From NCBI GenBank assembly GCA_024103195.1, contig JAGFIW010000063.1, positions 1 to 32,190 on the forward strand: a DNA stretch of 32,190 nt. The letters are read 5' to 3'. Position 1 is the first letter of the stretch, and each line of letters opens with the position of its first letter. The notes under the pieces are model-generated. The model was given only the letters and a program-made list of their open reading frames with translations. It did no database searches and was not told where the DNA came from. Origin of the DNA: Saprospiraceae bacterium (GTDB lineage Bacteria; Bacteroidota; Bacteroidia; Chitinophagales; Saprospiraceae). Below are positions 1-7,324 of the stretch, one piece after another. The translations under genes were made by a program, and so were the position numbers.

Positions 1-71
1 CTAAATGTAGGGCATCCGGCTCACAGAGGCGGGATGGCCGTCGCATCGGGCTGAATGGTCAAAAGGCGCGA

Positions 72-500
72 TCAGGATTCACACCGCCGGCGCAAGGCTT
101 CATTCATGGCATGGAAGCCCTGCTCCGTCCGGACCAGCGCTCCGCTCAAAAGCGGCACGAGCCATCCGGTGAATTCCTCCTCGTGGTGAAAGATCGTTCC
201 GCCTCCTGCATCCGGTGCAAGCCGGAAGGCATGCTCGCCGTCAAAGAGGCCTTTGATCAGCAGCTTGCCTTTCCATTTAAGGACAACCGGCATGGTGGCT
301 TCGAGGACGACCGGTCGAAACCGCATGGCCGATCCGCCGGGGGGATGGATTTCCACGTCCAGGCGGGTGCCCGGCGCCAACTTTCCCTCCAGGCGGCGGA
401 TGAAGGGGTTCCATTCCGGATAGGCCGTGACGTTGGTCAAAACCTCCCAAACCTTTTGGGGGGGAGCGGCGATCCGTATGGATGTCGAGATGCGTTTCAT
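72..500 (-). CDS. SRPBCC (START/Bet v1-like) domain protein
   Basis: A 142-residue protein beginning MKRISTSIRIAAPPQKVWEV, the usual first strand and helix of SRPBCC ligand-binding folds. It continues with AYPEWNPFIRRLEGKL near residue 25, a pattern typical of polyketide-cyclase/dehydrase-like members. These proteins form a helix-grip pocket for a hydrophobic ligand; no ligand can be named here. There is no signal peptide, so it is probably cytoplasmic. An upstream in-frame ATG at 605 would overlap the thioredoxin gene and add 35 residues unlike the family, so I start at 500. A perfect TATATTTG box ends 4 nt before this ATG, which supports the start and suggests a very short or absent leader. 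The family call is firm; the function is unknown. Confidence 0.85.
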   Translation of the reverse strand: MKRISTSIRIAAPPQKVWEVLTNVTAYPEWNPFIRRLEGKLAPGTRLDVEIHPPGGSAMRFRPVVLEATMPVVLKWKGKLLIKGLFDGEHAFRLAPDAGGGTIFHHEEEFTGWLVPLLSGALVRTEQGFHAMNEALRRRCES

Positions 501-504
501 CCCG

Positions 505-512
505 CAAATATA
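505..512 (-). promoter_or_regulatory. Bacteroidota-type -7 box before the SRPBCC gene
   Basis: On the minus strand the sequence reads TATATTTG-CGGG-ATG, a perfect match to TAnnTTTG only 4 nt before the start codon. I see no TTG at the expected -33 spacing. If used, transcription would begin at or next to the ATG. Confidence 0.45.
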
Positions 513-541
513 TTCCGGGCGGAGGCAGTCCGATGGCCGGG

Positions 542-883
542 TTACAGGAACTTGCGCGCTGCGTCCGCCAGCGCGGATGCCGTCGGAACGCCCGACTGCC
601 GCCAAACCGACTTCCCGTTTTTGAAGATCATGATGGTGGGTACGGCCTGGATTTTGAGCGAAGATGCCAGGGCGTTGTTGCGGTCCACATCAATCTTGAT
701 GATGTCCACGTCATCTCCCAACAATTTCTTCACTTCGTTGAGGATGGGGGGCATCATGCGGCAGGGGCCGCACCACTCGGCGTAAAAGTCCACGATGACG
801 GGGCGCGGCCCTTTGATCAGCTCGCTGAAGCTCACCTTTTTGGGGGCATCAGCCGTTCCGGTTTTTTTTGATGTTCCAAACAT
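542..883 (-). CDS. Thioredoxin family protein
   Basis: A 113-residue single-domain thioredoxin with the redox motif WCGPC at residues 37-41 and the cis-proline turn AVPTIMIF (Pro82). The core VIVDFYAEWCGPCR is canonical. The N-terminal 15 or so residues are a polar, Lys/Thr-rich extension with no signal peptide or lipobox, so it should act in the cytoplasm as a general disulfide reductase fed by thioredoxin reductase, which is not in this window. Its length matches ordinary TrxA (about 105-110 residues). It lies 41 bp upstream of the SRPBCC gene on the same strand, but each has its own promoter-like box. Whether it is the main thioredoxin or a paralogue cannot be decided here. Confidence 0.93.
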   Translation of the reverse strand: MFGTSKKTGTADAPKKVSFSELIKGPRPVIVDFYAEWCGPCRMMPPILNEVKKLLGDDVDIIKIDVDRNNALASSLKIQAVPTIMIFKNGKSVWRQSGVPTASALADAARKFL

Positions 884-887
884 GGTA

Positions 888-895
888 CAAAGGTA
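888..895 (-). promoter_or_regulatory. Bacteroidota-type -7 box before the thioredoxin gene
   Basis: The minus strand reads TACCTTTG-TACC-ATG: a perfect TAnnTTTG box 4 nt from the thioredoxin start codon, the same arrangement as at the neighbouring SRPBCC gene. No clear TTG lies 17-23 nt upstream. Confidence 0.45.
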
Positions 896-993
896 GGACC
901 CGGTGGGACCGGAATTCGGTGACGGGCATCACAGGCAGGGATATGGAAGTGGAGATGGTGCGACAGCCAAGCGTCGAAATCCATCCTTAGCTT

Positions 994-1001
994 TATCTTT
1001 C
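994..1001 (+). promoter_or_regulatory. Candidate -7 box (TATCTTTC) before the MgtC/DUF4010 gene
   Basis: TATCTTTC matches seven of eight positions of TAnnTTTG (counting the two free ones) and ends 19 nt before the ATG at 1021. The spacing is nearly the same as at the genes starting at 2375, 3049 and 11475. No -33 TTG is evident. Confidence 0.35.
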
Positions 1002-1020
1002 GGTACACACCTGTTTTGTC

Positions 1021-2313
1021 ATGGATGCCTTTCTCATCGAAACCGAGACCTTCCGGCTTGCCCAGACCGATCTGCTCATCCGTGCAGCGGTGGCGACCGG
1101 CATCGGGGCGATCATCGGCCTCGAAAGAGAGTATTCGGCCATACGGGAAGGAACGCCCGGATTTGCCGGAATCCGGACTTTCGTTTTTGTCACCGTATTG
1201 GGCTTTCTTGCCGCCATGGCCTACCACCTGTTGTCACCGGCCGTATACCTGGCATTGCTGGCCGCCGTCACCGTGCTTACCGCCATTTCCTATTTCATCA
1301 CGGCTTCCCGGGGAGACATAGGCGCCACCACCGAATTTTCCGTGCTCATCAGTTTTTTCCTGGGCACCTTGTCCTTTTGGGGTCTCATCGAGGTCAGTCT
1401 CATGTTTACCGTTTTGACCGTCGTCCTGCTCTCGGCCAAATTCAGGCTCCAGTCGATCGTGGACCAGATCACGGCGGATGAGCTGTATGATTTCATCCGT
1501 TTTGTGGTCATCGCCCTGCTGGTCTTTCCCTTCCTGCCCGACATGGCATACGGGCCGGGCGGGGTGCTCAATCCCAGAGAGATCGGATGGGTCATCCTTC
1601 TCACCTCCGGTTTGGGTTTTGTCGGGTATCTGCTGATGAAGTTCCTCGGAGCCCGGCGGGGTATCCTGCTGGGTGGTTTGGCCGGCGGATTGATCTCCAG
1701 CACGGCCGTCACCTGGGTGTATGCCCGTAAAAGCCGGGAGCATCCGCCGTTGTCGGGCGACTGTGCCGTGGCCATACTGGCTGCCTCTTCCGTCATGATC
1801 CTTCGCGTCCAGGTGTGGACCTTTCTGTTCAATCGCACCCTTTTCCAAACCCTCACACCTGCCTTTGGCCTCTTGCTCTTGCTCCTACTGGGGGCCACCC
1901 TTCATTTTTACTTCCGCCAACGCCAACATGCCCCGGCCGAAACCTCCATCCGGACCGGCAAGCCCCTGGATCTCCATGGCGCCCTTGTATTCGGACTGAT
2001 CTATACCCTGGTACTCGTCATCATTTACTGGGCCCACACCTACCTGGGCACCCGCGGACTCATGATGTCCAGCGCCGTAGCGGGTTTGACGGACATCGAT
2101 GCCATTGCCATTTCCCTCTCCAAGATGAGTGGGCAGTCGGTGTCCACTGCCATTGCCGCGAAGGCGGTATTGATCGCCACCCTGGTCAATACCGCCGTCA
2201 AAATGGGGATAGGCTGGTGGGCCGGGGGTGTCCCCCTTCGACGCAAGCTTCTTATCGGGTATGGTCTGGTGCTTGTCGTCGGGTTGGCCGCGCTGTTCCT
2301 TTATCCTTTTTGA
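1021..2313 (+). CDS. MgtC/SapB N-terminal domain plus DUF4010 integral membrane protein
   Basis: A 430-residue, strongly hydrophobic protein with a dozen or so potential membrane segments. Residues about 20-150 resemble the MgtC/SapB domain, including ATGIGAIIGLEREYS and GIRTFVFVTVLG. Residues about 190-425 match DUF4010, with GGLAGGLISSTAVTWVYARK and GLTDIDAIAISLSKMSG as its landmark stretches. The two-domain layout and length are normal for this family, which sits in the inner membrane; its transported or sensed substrate is not established. A TATCTTTC box lies 19 nt before the start. It diverges from the thioredoxin gene, and the next gene has its own box, so it may be monocistronic. The family call is firm, the role unknown. 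Confidence 0.85.
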   Translation: MDAFLIETETFRLAQTDLLIRAAVATGIGAIIGLEREYSAIREGTPGFAGIRTFVFVTVLGFLAAMAYHLLSPAVYLALLAAVTVLTAISYFITASRGDIGATTEFSVLISFFLGTLSFWGLIEVSLMFTVLTVVLLSAKFRLQSIVDQITADELYDFIRFVVIALLVFPFLPDMAYGPGGVLNPREIGWVILLTSGLGFVGYLLMKFLGARRGILLGGLAGGLISSTAVTWVYARKSREHPPLSGDCAVAILAASSVMILRVQVWTFLFNRTLFQTLTPAFGLLLLLLLGATLHFYFRQRQHAPAETSIRTGKPLDLHGALVFGLIYTLVLVIIYWAHTYLGTRGLMMSSAVAGLTDIDAIAISLSKMSGQSVSTAIAAKAVLIATLVNTAVKMGIGWWAGGVPLRRKLLIGYGLVLVVGLAALFLYPF

Positions 2314-2346
2314 GGGCACTCCCTCCCGCAAATAATCCGGCCGTTG

Positions 2347-2354
2347 TATCTTGC
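2347..2354 (+). promoter_or_regulatory. Candidate -7 box (TATCTTGC) before the PaaY-like gene
   Basis: TATCTTGC ends 20 nt before the ATG at 2375. The identical octamer precedes the gene at 11475, and TACCTTGC precedes the gene at 3049, at nearly the same distance. It deviates from TAnnTTTG in its last two bases, so the call rests on recurrence and position. Confidence 0.3.
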
Positions 2355-2374
2355 CATCACCCGGTCGGCCATCC

Positions 2375-2977
2375 ATGTTTTACGCTTACAAGGAATACAC
2401 CCCCATTGTCCATCCTTCCGCATGGGTACACCCGCAGGCGGTGGTGACCGGCAACGTGGTCATCGGCCGCGACGTGTATATCGGTCCCGGCGCTGCCATC
2501 CGCGGCGATTGGGGAGGGATCGAGATCGGGGACGGATGCAATGTCCAGGAGAATTGTACCATCCACATGTTTCCGGGCATCACGGTCATCCTCGAAGAAG
2601 GGGCCCATATCGGACACGGCGCCGTCATCCACGGCGCCCGCATCGGACGCAACAGCCTGGTGGGGATGAACGCCGTTGTGATGGATGAGGTGATCATCGG
2701 TGCGGAGTGCATCGTTGGCGCCCTGACCTTCCTCAAGGCCGGGGAGATCATTCCCCCCCGCTCGGTGGTGGCCGGCAATCCCGGCAAGATCATCAAGGCT
2801 ATCACGGACGAGATGCTCGCCTGGAAGACGGAAGGCACGAGGGTATATCAGGCATTGCCGGCTGATCTCAGGGCCCACCTCACCCCCTGCGAACCTCTCC
2901 GGGAAATGCCGGCAGACCGTACTCCCATGACCACAAGCTATACCACCTGGCACAGCCGGAAAAAAACGTCCTCCTGA
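2375..2977 (+). CDS. PaaY-like gamma-carbonic anhydrase / hexapeptide-repeat protein
   Basis: A 200-residue left-handed beta-helix protein built of hexapeptide repeats (VVIGRDVYIGPGAAIRGD, GAHIGHGAVIHGARIGRNS). The gamma-carbonic anhydrase zinc histidines appear at H64, H81 and H86 (HxxxxH spacing), with the accompanying R43, D45 and Q58. The C-terminal part (ELAWK-type helix LAWKTEGTRVYQALP, then PCEPLREMPADR) is that of PaaY/CaiE rather than of short gamma-CAs. PaaY is a thioesterase-like helper of phenylacetate degradation in proteobacteria, but no paa gene is nearby. A trimeric zinc hydrolase or carbonic anhydrase is the safe description. I chose the ATG at 2375 because the eight residues before it (from an alternative start at 2351) are unlike the family. 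Confidence 0.85.
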   Translation: MFYAYKEYTPIVHPSAWVHPQAVVTGNVVIGRDVYIGPGAAIRGDWGGIEIGDGCNVQENCTIHMFPGITVILEEGAHIGHGAVIHGARIGRNSLVGMNAVVMDEVIIGAECIVGALTFLKAGEIIPPRSVVAGNPGKIIKAITDEMLAWKTEGTRVYQALPADLRAHLTPCEPLREMPADRTPMTTSYTTWHSRKKTSS

Positions 2978-3023
2978 GGCTCCCTGCCTTTTATAGGTGA
3001 AAATGCCTTATTGACAAAATAAT

Positions 3024-3031
3024 TACCTTGC
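3024..3031 (+). promoter_or_regulatory. Candidate -7 box (TACCTTGC) before the esterase gene
   Basis: TACCTTGC ends 17 nt before the ATG at 3049, in an AT-rich stretch. A TTG lies at 3011-3013, only 10 nt upstream, which is too close for the usual -33 element. Confidence 0.35.
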
Positions 3032-3048
3032 AGAAAAACCTTCTGAAG

Positions 3049-4218
3049 ATGAGAATTTGGATTACCCTGGCCATGCTGATGGCCATTGTCGGGAGTAATG
3101 CCCAAACCAAGTACGACATCTCCTTCCCTTTCGACGGCCACTTACGGGAATTGATTGTATCCGTCCCCAGTACACCTCCACCTGCAGCGGGATATCCCAT
3201 TGTCGTCATGCTTCACGGCACCAGCGGTGATAAAAATATTTTTTACAATGCTCACGGGTGGAAGGAACTCGGCGAGCAGGAAAATTTCATCACGGTATTC
3301 CCATCGGCATTGTCCTGGTGTTTCTTTGACGAAGGCATTCAAAAACAGAACACCAAATTCGTATGCGGAGAATTGGTGGAGATCGTTTGCCCTTCGGATT
3401 CTGCCGACCTCATCAGTGATGTGGCATTCATGAAAGAAATCATCCACCGGTTGAGCGATACGCTCCAGGTGGATCCGGAACGCGTATTTGTCTCCGGATT
3501 TTCTAATGGCGCCTGCATGACGCACAAACTCGCCATGGATGCCGGCGATATTTTCCGGGCGGCGGGTGGAACGGGTGGCACCTACCACGAAAATGACTCC
3601 GTGACACCGGTAGTGCGTGTCCCTGTATGGTTTATGGTGGGCACCCTGGATGACCGGTTTATTGTTCCTCCCTATACCGAAATTCCGTTCGGCGGCGACA
3701 GCAGCCTCTATTATATGAACAAAGTCGTCAACAGGACTTTGGTCAGCCTCGGATTGACGACGACATACACCACTTTTGAAACGCCACTGACACGGACATT
3801 TGAATTTACGGAATGCCGTCCAGGCGAGTCATGTACCCCTTACCGAATGACGATCATCAAGGAGTTGGACCATCGGTATCCCAATGGCAACAACCACAAT
3901 GTGGATGCACCTGCCCTTTTCTGGGATTTTTTCAATAATCCCCCTTCAGTGACGACTTCCACAGAAAATCCCCCCTGGAAGGACTGGGCCGTGCGTTGTA
4001 CGCCAAACCCTTCTTCCGACCAAATACTAGTGGATTTGGGGACGGTCGCATCTCCGGTGCAATTGACCGTCATCCACGCCTCGGGGGCTGTGCTGGAACA
4101 TCGGGTAGTGAATGGTCCCACGATCACGTTGGAGAAAAATCGCCTGGGTAGCGGAATGTTTTTCCTTCAACTGGAATCCTCAACGGGAACGGTAACGAAA
4201 AAGGTGATTTTCGAGTAA
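3049..4218 (+). CDS. Secreted PHB-depolymerase/LpqC-like esterase with T9SS C-terminal sorting domain
   Basis: A 389-residue protein. Residues 1-19 (MRIWITLAMLMAIVGSNAQ) are a signal peptide. An alpha/beta-hydrolase domain follows: oxyanion region VVMLHGTSGDKN, nucleophile elbow GFSNGA with Ser152, likely acid Asp201 (GTLDDRF), and likely His275 in ELDHRYPNG, which stands where relatives have GGHxWPG. The family (polyhydroxybutyrate depolymerase/feruloyl esterase-like) hydrolyses esters; the substrate is unknown. Residues about 313-389 form a type A T9SS sorting domain: TPNPSSDQILVDL near its start, SGMFFLQLES and KKVIF at the end. It is therefore probably exported to the surface or released. 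A TTG at 3028 would add seven residues ahead of the signal peptide; the ATG is preferred. Confidence 0.88.
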   Translation: MRIWITLAMLMAIVGSNAQTKYDISFPFDGHLRELIVSVPSTPPPAAGYPIVVMLHGTSGDKNIFYNAHGWKELGEQENFITVFPSALSWCFFDEGIQKQNTKFVCGELVEIVCPSDSADLISDVAFMKEIIHRLSDTLQVDPERVFVSGFSNGACMTHKLAMDAGDIFRAAGGTGGTYHENDSVTPVVRVPVWFMVGTLDDRFIVPPYTEIPFGGDSSLYYMNKVVNRTLVSLGLTTTYTTFETPLTRTFEFTECRPGESCTPYRMTIIKELDHRYPNGNNHNVDAPALFWDFFNNPPSVTTSTENPPWKDWAVRCTPNPSSDQILVDLGTVASPVQLTVIHASGAVLEHRVVNGPTITLEKNRLGSGMFFLQLESSTGTVTKKVIFE

Positions 4219-4307
4219 AGGGCACCTCAAAATGCAGCAATACATCCAACCAAACTGCTTCCCTTCAGATCATCCGTTGCGGTGATGAAAGCGGGGCCAT
4301 CGCCACC

Positions 4308-4315
4308 TTCATTTG
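4308..4315 (+). promoter_or_regulatory. Weak -7-like box (TTCATTTG) before the cupin gene
   Basis: TTCATTTG differs from TAnnTTTG at one fixed position and ends 21 nt before the ATG at 4337, a spacing like that of the better boxes in this window. No -33 TTG is at a normal distance. Confidence 0.22.
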
Positions 4316-4336
4316 TTCACTCATCAGATCCCTGGA

Positions 4337-4666
4337 ATGGATATCCATGTACCTGCCTCCGAAGTCATCTCTTGGGACACCATGACCGCTGAACAAACAG
4401 AAGGCGAGACAGGGTATTTGTCCGATCGCTGTGTTGAAAAATCAGCCTTCCGGTTACGGCGAATCGACTTTTCGGACCGTTATGAAGCGGGGCAATGGTG
4501 CCACAAAGGGCATGTCATCCATGTCTTGAGCGGTCATTTGTCCCTGATGTTTGCCAATGGCACACGACAGGAGGTCGCGGCCGGTCAATCCTGTATCCTT
4601 GGCGACAACGGTCCCGCCCACAAAGCGGTTACCCAATTGGCGACCACCATTCTTGTCGTTGAATAA
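4337..4666 (+). CDS. Small single-domain cupin (DHCW-motif type)
   Basis: A 109-residue cupin-fold protein. The strand-turn-strand GQWCHKGHVIHVLSGHLSL (residues 52-70) corresponds to the DHxCxxGH(I/V)xxVLxG signature of the DHCW cupin family, here with Gln in place of the first Asp/His pair. The second part, QEVAAGQSCILGDNGPAHKA, gives the second cupin strand pair and one His. Such proteins are small beta-barrels that often bind a metal; no reaction is known. I start at the ATG at 4337 (MDIHVPASEV), as relatives begin MDIPF-like; a TTG at 4313 would add eight residues. It precedes the AHSA1-like gene by only 13 bp, so the two are probably co-transcribed. Confidence 0.8.
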   Translation: MDIHVPASEVISWDTMTAEQTEGETGYLSDRCVEKSAFRLRRIDFSDRYEAGQWCHKGHVIHVLSGHLSLMFANGTRQEVAAGQSCILGDNGPAHKAVTQLATTILVVE

Positions 4667-4679
4667 ATATCCCTTGCCC

Positions 4680-5141
4680 ATGAAAATGATCGTCAAAGCC
4701 GCCATTCAAATCCAAAGACCTGTCGAAGAGGTTTTCAACGGGATTGTGGATCCGGAAAAAATGTGCCAGTACTTTATTTCCGAAAGCTCCGGACCGTTGG
4801 AATCCGGGAAGGAAGTCACCTGGAAATGGGCGGAGTTTCCCGATTATTCCTGTAAAGTGAACCAGATCCACATTGTGCCCCACCAATCCATATCGTTTGT
4901 GTGGGATGATGATACCAGGGTCAACATCCGACTGGAGGAGCAGCCCGACAAATCTGTTGTCGTGCGGATCACCGAAGGAGAGAAGGATTGGGACGAAGCC
5001 CATTTGAACTGGTTTGGCGGCAATACCGAAGGGTGGGCCAATTTCCTGGCTTTTTTGAAAGCTTTTCTGGAACACGGCATCAACCTGCGCACCGGCGCTT
5101 TTGATTTTATGCGCCATACCCAACCCGGCAACGTTCGGTAA
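4680..5141 (+). CDS. AHSA1-like SRPBCC domain protein
   Basis: A 153-residue protein opening MKMIVKAAIQIQRPVEEVFN, the first strand and helix of an SRPBCC fold. It then shows WKWAEFPDYSCKVNQI, HQSISFVWDDDT and a C-terminal helix with TEGWANFLAFLKAFLEHGIN, the GWxxxLxxLKxxLE pattern of the AHSA1/activator of Hsp90 ATPase homology group. Bacterial members bind small hydrophobic ligands or have unknown roles. There is no signal peptide. A longer reading frame from 4551 would lie inside the cupin gene, so the ATG at 4680 is the sensible start. It is the second gene of a likely two-gene unit with the cupin; the following gene is convergent. Confidence 0.85.
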   Translation: MKMIVKAAIQIQRPVEEVFNGIVDPEKMCQYFISESSGPLESGKEVTWKWAEFPDYSCKVNQIHIVPHQSISFVWDDDTRVNIRLEEQPDKSVVVRITEGEKDWDEAHLNWFGGNTEGWANFLAFLKAFLEHGINLRTGAFDFMRHTQPGNVR

Positions 5142-5206
5142 TCAACGGATCTGATCGCAAGTCGCACGTGTTACTCAGGATTGAACACGTTCGGTTGACC
5201 ACATGG

Positions 5207-5449
5207 TTAAACCTTTCTGCGTGGGGGGCAGGAAGAGGGTTCGTCTTTCCGGTAAATTTCTTTGCCCCAACGATCAATTTCTTCCTTTAATCGGGGCTCT
5301 GTAATCGCATGGTAGCGGCAGAGGTCGATGCGCCAGGGCAGGCGTAAATCATCCAGGGCCGTTTCCAGACGAAACTGGTCGACCAGGGCCCTTCGGTAGT
5401 AAATAACCAGAAGCTGCCATCTTGGTATTTCCGGATCTGTATGATTCAT
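5207..5449 (-). CDS. Truncated/decayed MNT-type nucleotidyltransferase-like protein
   Basis: An 80-residue ORF. Residues about 22-68 (LVDQFRLETALDDLRLPWRI, then DLCRYHAITEPRLKEEIDR and GKEIYRK) resemble the C-terminal half of minimal nucleotidyltransferases, which normally follows GSRA...SDIDLLV. Here the N-terminal GS motif is absent, and the position expected to hold the metal-binding Asp-x-Asp reads PRWQLLV. Without these residues the enzyme could not bind Mg-NTP. Only 34 bp separate its start from the asnS stop, so the missing half is not simply frameshifted nearby. No HEPN partner gene is adjacent. It may be a remnant of a HEPN-MNT type pair or a repurposed fragment; expression is uncertain. 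Confidence 0.5.
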   Translation of the reverse strand: MNHTDPEIPRWQLLVIYYRRALVDQFRLETALDDLRLPWRIDLCRYHAITEPRLKEEIDRWGKEIYRKDEPSSCPPRRKV

Positions 5450-5483
5450 CCGCCCAGATAAGCCGAATTCATCAGGGATTGCC

Positions 5484-6923
5484 TCAGAACGCCGCGTACC
5501 CGGGAAAGCGCGGGAAAGGGATCACGTCCCGGATGTTGGTCATGCCCGTTACAAACAGGATCAAACGCTCGAAGCCCAGTCCGAAACCGGCATGAGGCAC
5601 CGTTCCGAATCGGCGGGTATCCAGGTACCAGCTCATTTCCTCCACCGGGATGTGCATGGCCTCCATTTTTTGACGCAGCACATCGTAGCGCTCCTCGCGC
5701 TGGGAGCCGCCCACGATTTCCCCGATACCGGGAAACAAAATATCCATGGCCGCTACCGTCTCATGGTCTTCGTTGAGCCGCATGTAAAAGGCTTTGATCT
5801 TTGCCGGATAATTGTAAAGGATGACCGGTCGCCCGAAATGTTTTTCGACGAGATATCGCTCGTGTTCACTTTGCAGGTCGGCCCCCCATTCCTCAATGGG
5901 AAACCGGAATTTCTTCTTCTTGTTGGGCGTTGAAATCCTCAGAATGTCGATGGCCTCGGTATAAGTGACCCGGGCAAAATCATTGTCCAGACAGAACTGC
6001 AATTTTTCCCGCAGGGTCATAGCACTGCGTTCTTGTTGGGGCTTGTTTTTTTCCTCTTCGACAAGCCGGCTTTCCAGCAGGGCGATGTCATCCCCGCAAT
6101 TTTCCAGCACATGGCGAATGATGTGTTTGAGCATGTCCTCCGCCAGGTTCATGTTGTCTTCGAGATCCACGAAAGCCACTTCCGGCTCGATCATCCAGAA
6201 TTCGGCCAGGTGACGTGTAGTGTTGGAATTTTCCGCCCGGAAGGTGGGCCCGAAAGTGTACACCTCACTCAGCGCCAGGGCACCCAACTCAGCCTCGAGC
6301 TGGCCCGAAACGGTCAGATTGGTGGCCTTGCCGAAAAAATCCTTTTTGAAATCCACTTCTCCGGATTCCGTCAAGGGGGGGTTGATCGGGTCCAGGGTGG
6401 TCACGCGAAACATTTCTCCAGCCCCCTCGGCATCAGATCCGGTGATGACGGGACTGTGCAGATATACGAATCCGCGGCGGTGAAAAAAATCATGGATAGC
6501 CCAGGCTACATGATGCCGTACCCGAAAAACCGCCCCGAAAGTATTGGTACGGAAGCGCAAATGCGCGATATCCCGAAGGAATTCCAGGCTGTGCTTTTTG
6601 GGTTGGAGGGGATAGGCCTCAGGATCACATTCGCCAAATACTTCGATGTCACGTGCTTTCATCTCCAGGGCTTGCCCCTTGCCCTGGGAGGCCACTATGG
6701 CGCCCGTAGCGCGGATGGCCGCTCCGGTGGTCAACCTGCGGAGGAGCTCCGCATCCGCATTTTCAAAATCGACCACCACCTGCAGGTTGTGGAGGGTGGA
6801 CCCGTCGTTCAAGGCGATAAACTGGTTGTTGCGGAAGGTGCGGATCCAACCCATCACTGTGGTATCAAATCCGGTATTGCCGTCGGCGAGCAAACGGGCT
6901 ATCTTGGTTCTGCGGGGCATCAT
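5484..6923 (-). CDS. asnS: Asparaginyl-tRNA synthetase
   Basis: A 479-residue class IIb aminoacyl-tRNA synthetase that charges tRNA-Asn with asparagine using ATP in the cytoplasm. The N-terminal OB-fold anticodon-binding domain occupies about residues 15-110 ([20 protein letters not shown]). The catalytic core follows, with motif 2 as [21 protein letters not shown] near residue 230 and motif 3 as [20 protein letters not shown] at the C-terminus, ending [12 protein letters not shown]. The Asn-type signature ([12 protein letters not shown], and no GAD insertion) separates it from AspRS. Two consecutive ATGs at 6923 and 6920 are possible starts; a longer frame to 7025 runs into the promoter region. 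Its presence implies direct Asn-tRNA charging. Confidence 0.97.
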   Translation of the reverse strand: MMPRRTKIARLLADGNTGFDTTVMGWIRTFRNNQFIALNDGSTLHNLQVVVDFENADAELLRRLTTGAAIRATGAIVASQGKGQALEMKARDIEVFGECDPEAYPLQPKKHSLEFLRDIAHLRFRTNTFGAVFRVRHHVAWAIHDFFHRRGFVYLHSPVITGSDAEGAGEMFRVTTLDPINPPLTESGEVDFKKDFFGKATNLTVSGQLEAELGALALSEVYTFGPTFRAENSNTTRHLAEFWMIEPEVAFVDLEDNMNLAEDMLKHIIRHVLENCGDDIALLESRLVEEEKNKPQQERSAMTLREKLQFCLDNDFARVTYTEAIDILRISTPNKKKKFRFPIEEWGADLQSEHERYLVEKHFGRPVILYNYPAKIKAFYMRLNEDHETVAAMDILFPGIGEIVGGSQREERYDVLRQKMEAMHIPVEEMSWYLDTRRFGTVPHAGFGLGFERLILFVTGMTNIRDVIPFPRFPGYAAF

Positions 6924-6950
6924 ACCTTGTCTCTTACGGAAATTCGGCCG

Positions 6951-6958
6951 CAAAGTTA
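6951..6958 (-). promoter_or_regulatory. Bacteroidota-type -7 box before asnS
   Basis: The minus strand carries TAACTTTG, a perfect TAnnTTTG match, ending 27 nt before the ATG at 6923. A TTG upstream is only 11 nt away, so a proper -33 element is not evident. Confidence 0.45.
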
Positions 6959-6991
6959 GGCAGGAAAGGCAATGTCTGCCGACCCGGCCGA

Positions 6992-7324
6992 TCAGCCAAA
7001 AATCGTCAGTGTTTGGCCATCCCACGTCCAGCGACCGGACGGGCCGACGCGATCGCGCAATACCCTTTCGGCGACAAACCGGACCACCTCATCCCTTTCC
7101 TCCCGGGGAATGCCGGTGTCCCGCTCCCAGGCGACCGACTCCGGAAAACCGCCGATCAGCACCAGCGCCTCTCCCCCGGCAAATTCCCACCACAGCGAAA
7201 AGCGGGATGCCGGACCGGTAAACCGGATTGTCCCTCCCCTCCCCTGGTCCTCATAGGTGAGGATGGCCAATCGCCAGTCGCTTCCGGAATGGTCTCCGGC
7301 TTTAGTTGGATTGTCGGTAATCAT
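6992..7324 (-). CDS. Hypothetical protein coupled to the upstream membrane protein
   Basis: A 110-residue soluble protein I do not recognise. It has alternating short hydrophobic stretches ([28 protein letters not shown]), a charged helix ([19 protein letters not shown]) and a C-terminal strand ([13 protein letters not shown]), suggesting a small alpha/beta or beta-rich fold. It has no signal peptide and few charged clusters. The ATG at 7324 overlaps the stop of the upstream gene as ATGA, which argues for translational coupling and a shared task. An in-frame ATG at 7360 would lie deeper in the upstream gene and is less likely. The asnS promoter region follows immediately. It is a real gene by context and reading frame; its role is unknown. 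Confidence 0.65.
   Translation of the reverse strand: MITDNPTKAGDHSGSDWRLAILTYEDQGRGGTIRFTGPASRFSLWWEFAGGEALVLIGGFPESVAWERDTGIPREERDEVVRFVAERVLRDRVGPSGRWTWDGQTLTIFG

Noticed and set aside
1..71. A partial gene at the left edge
   Set aside because: Neither strand gives a frame with recognisable sequence in these 71 bases.
501..605. 35 extra N-terminal residues for the SRPBCC protein
   Set aside because: They overlap the thioredoxin gene, do not resemble the family, and a perfect -7 box lies just before the inner ATG.
2313..2335. GAGGG-CACT-CCCTC hairpin as a terminator for the DUF4010 gene
   Set aside because: The stem is only 5 bp and no T-run follows on the plus strand.
5142..5206. Terminator or attachment site in the convergent gap
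   Set aside because: Only a 9-bp repeat of ACGTTCGGT and no stable stem with a T-run were visible.
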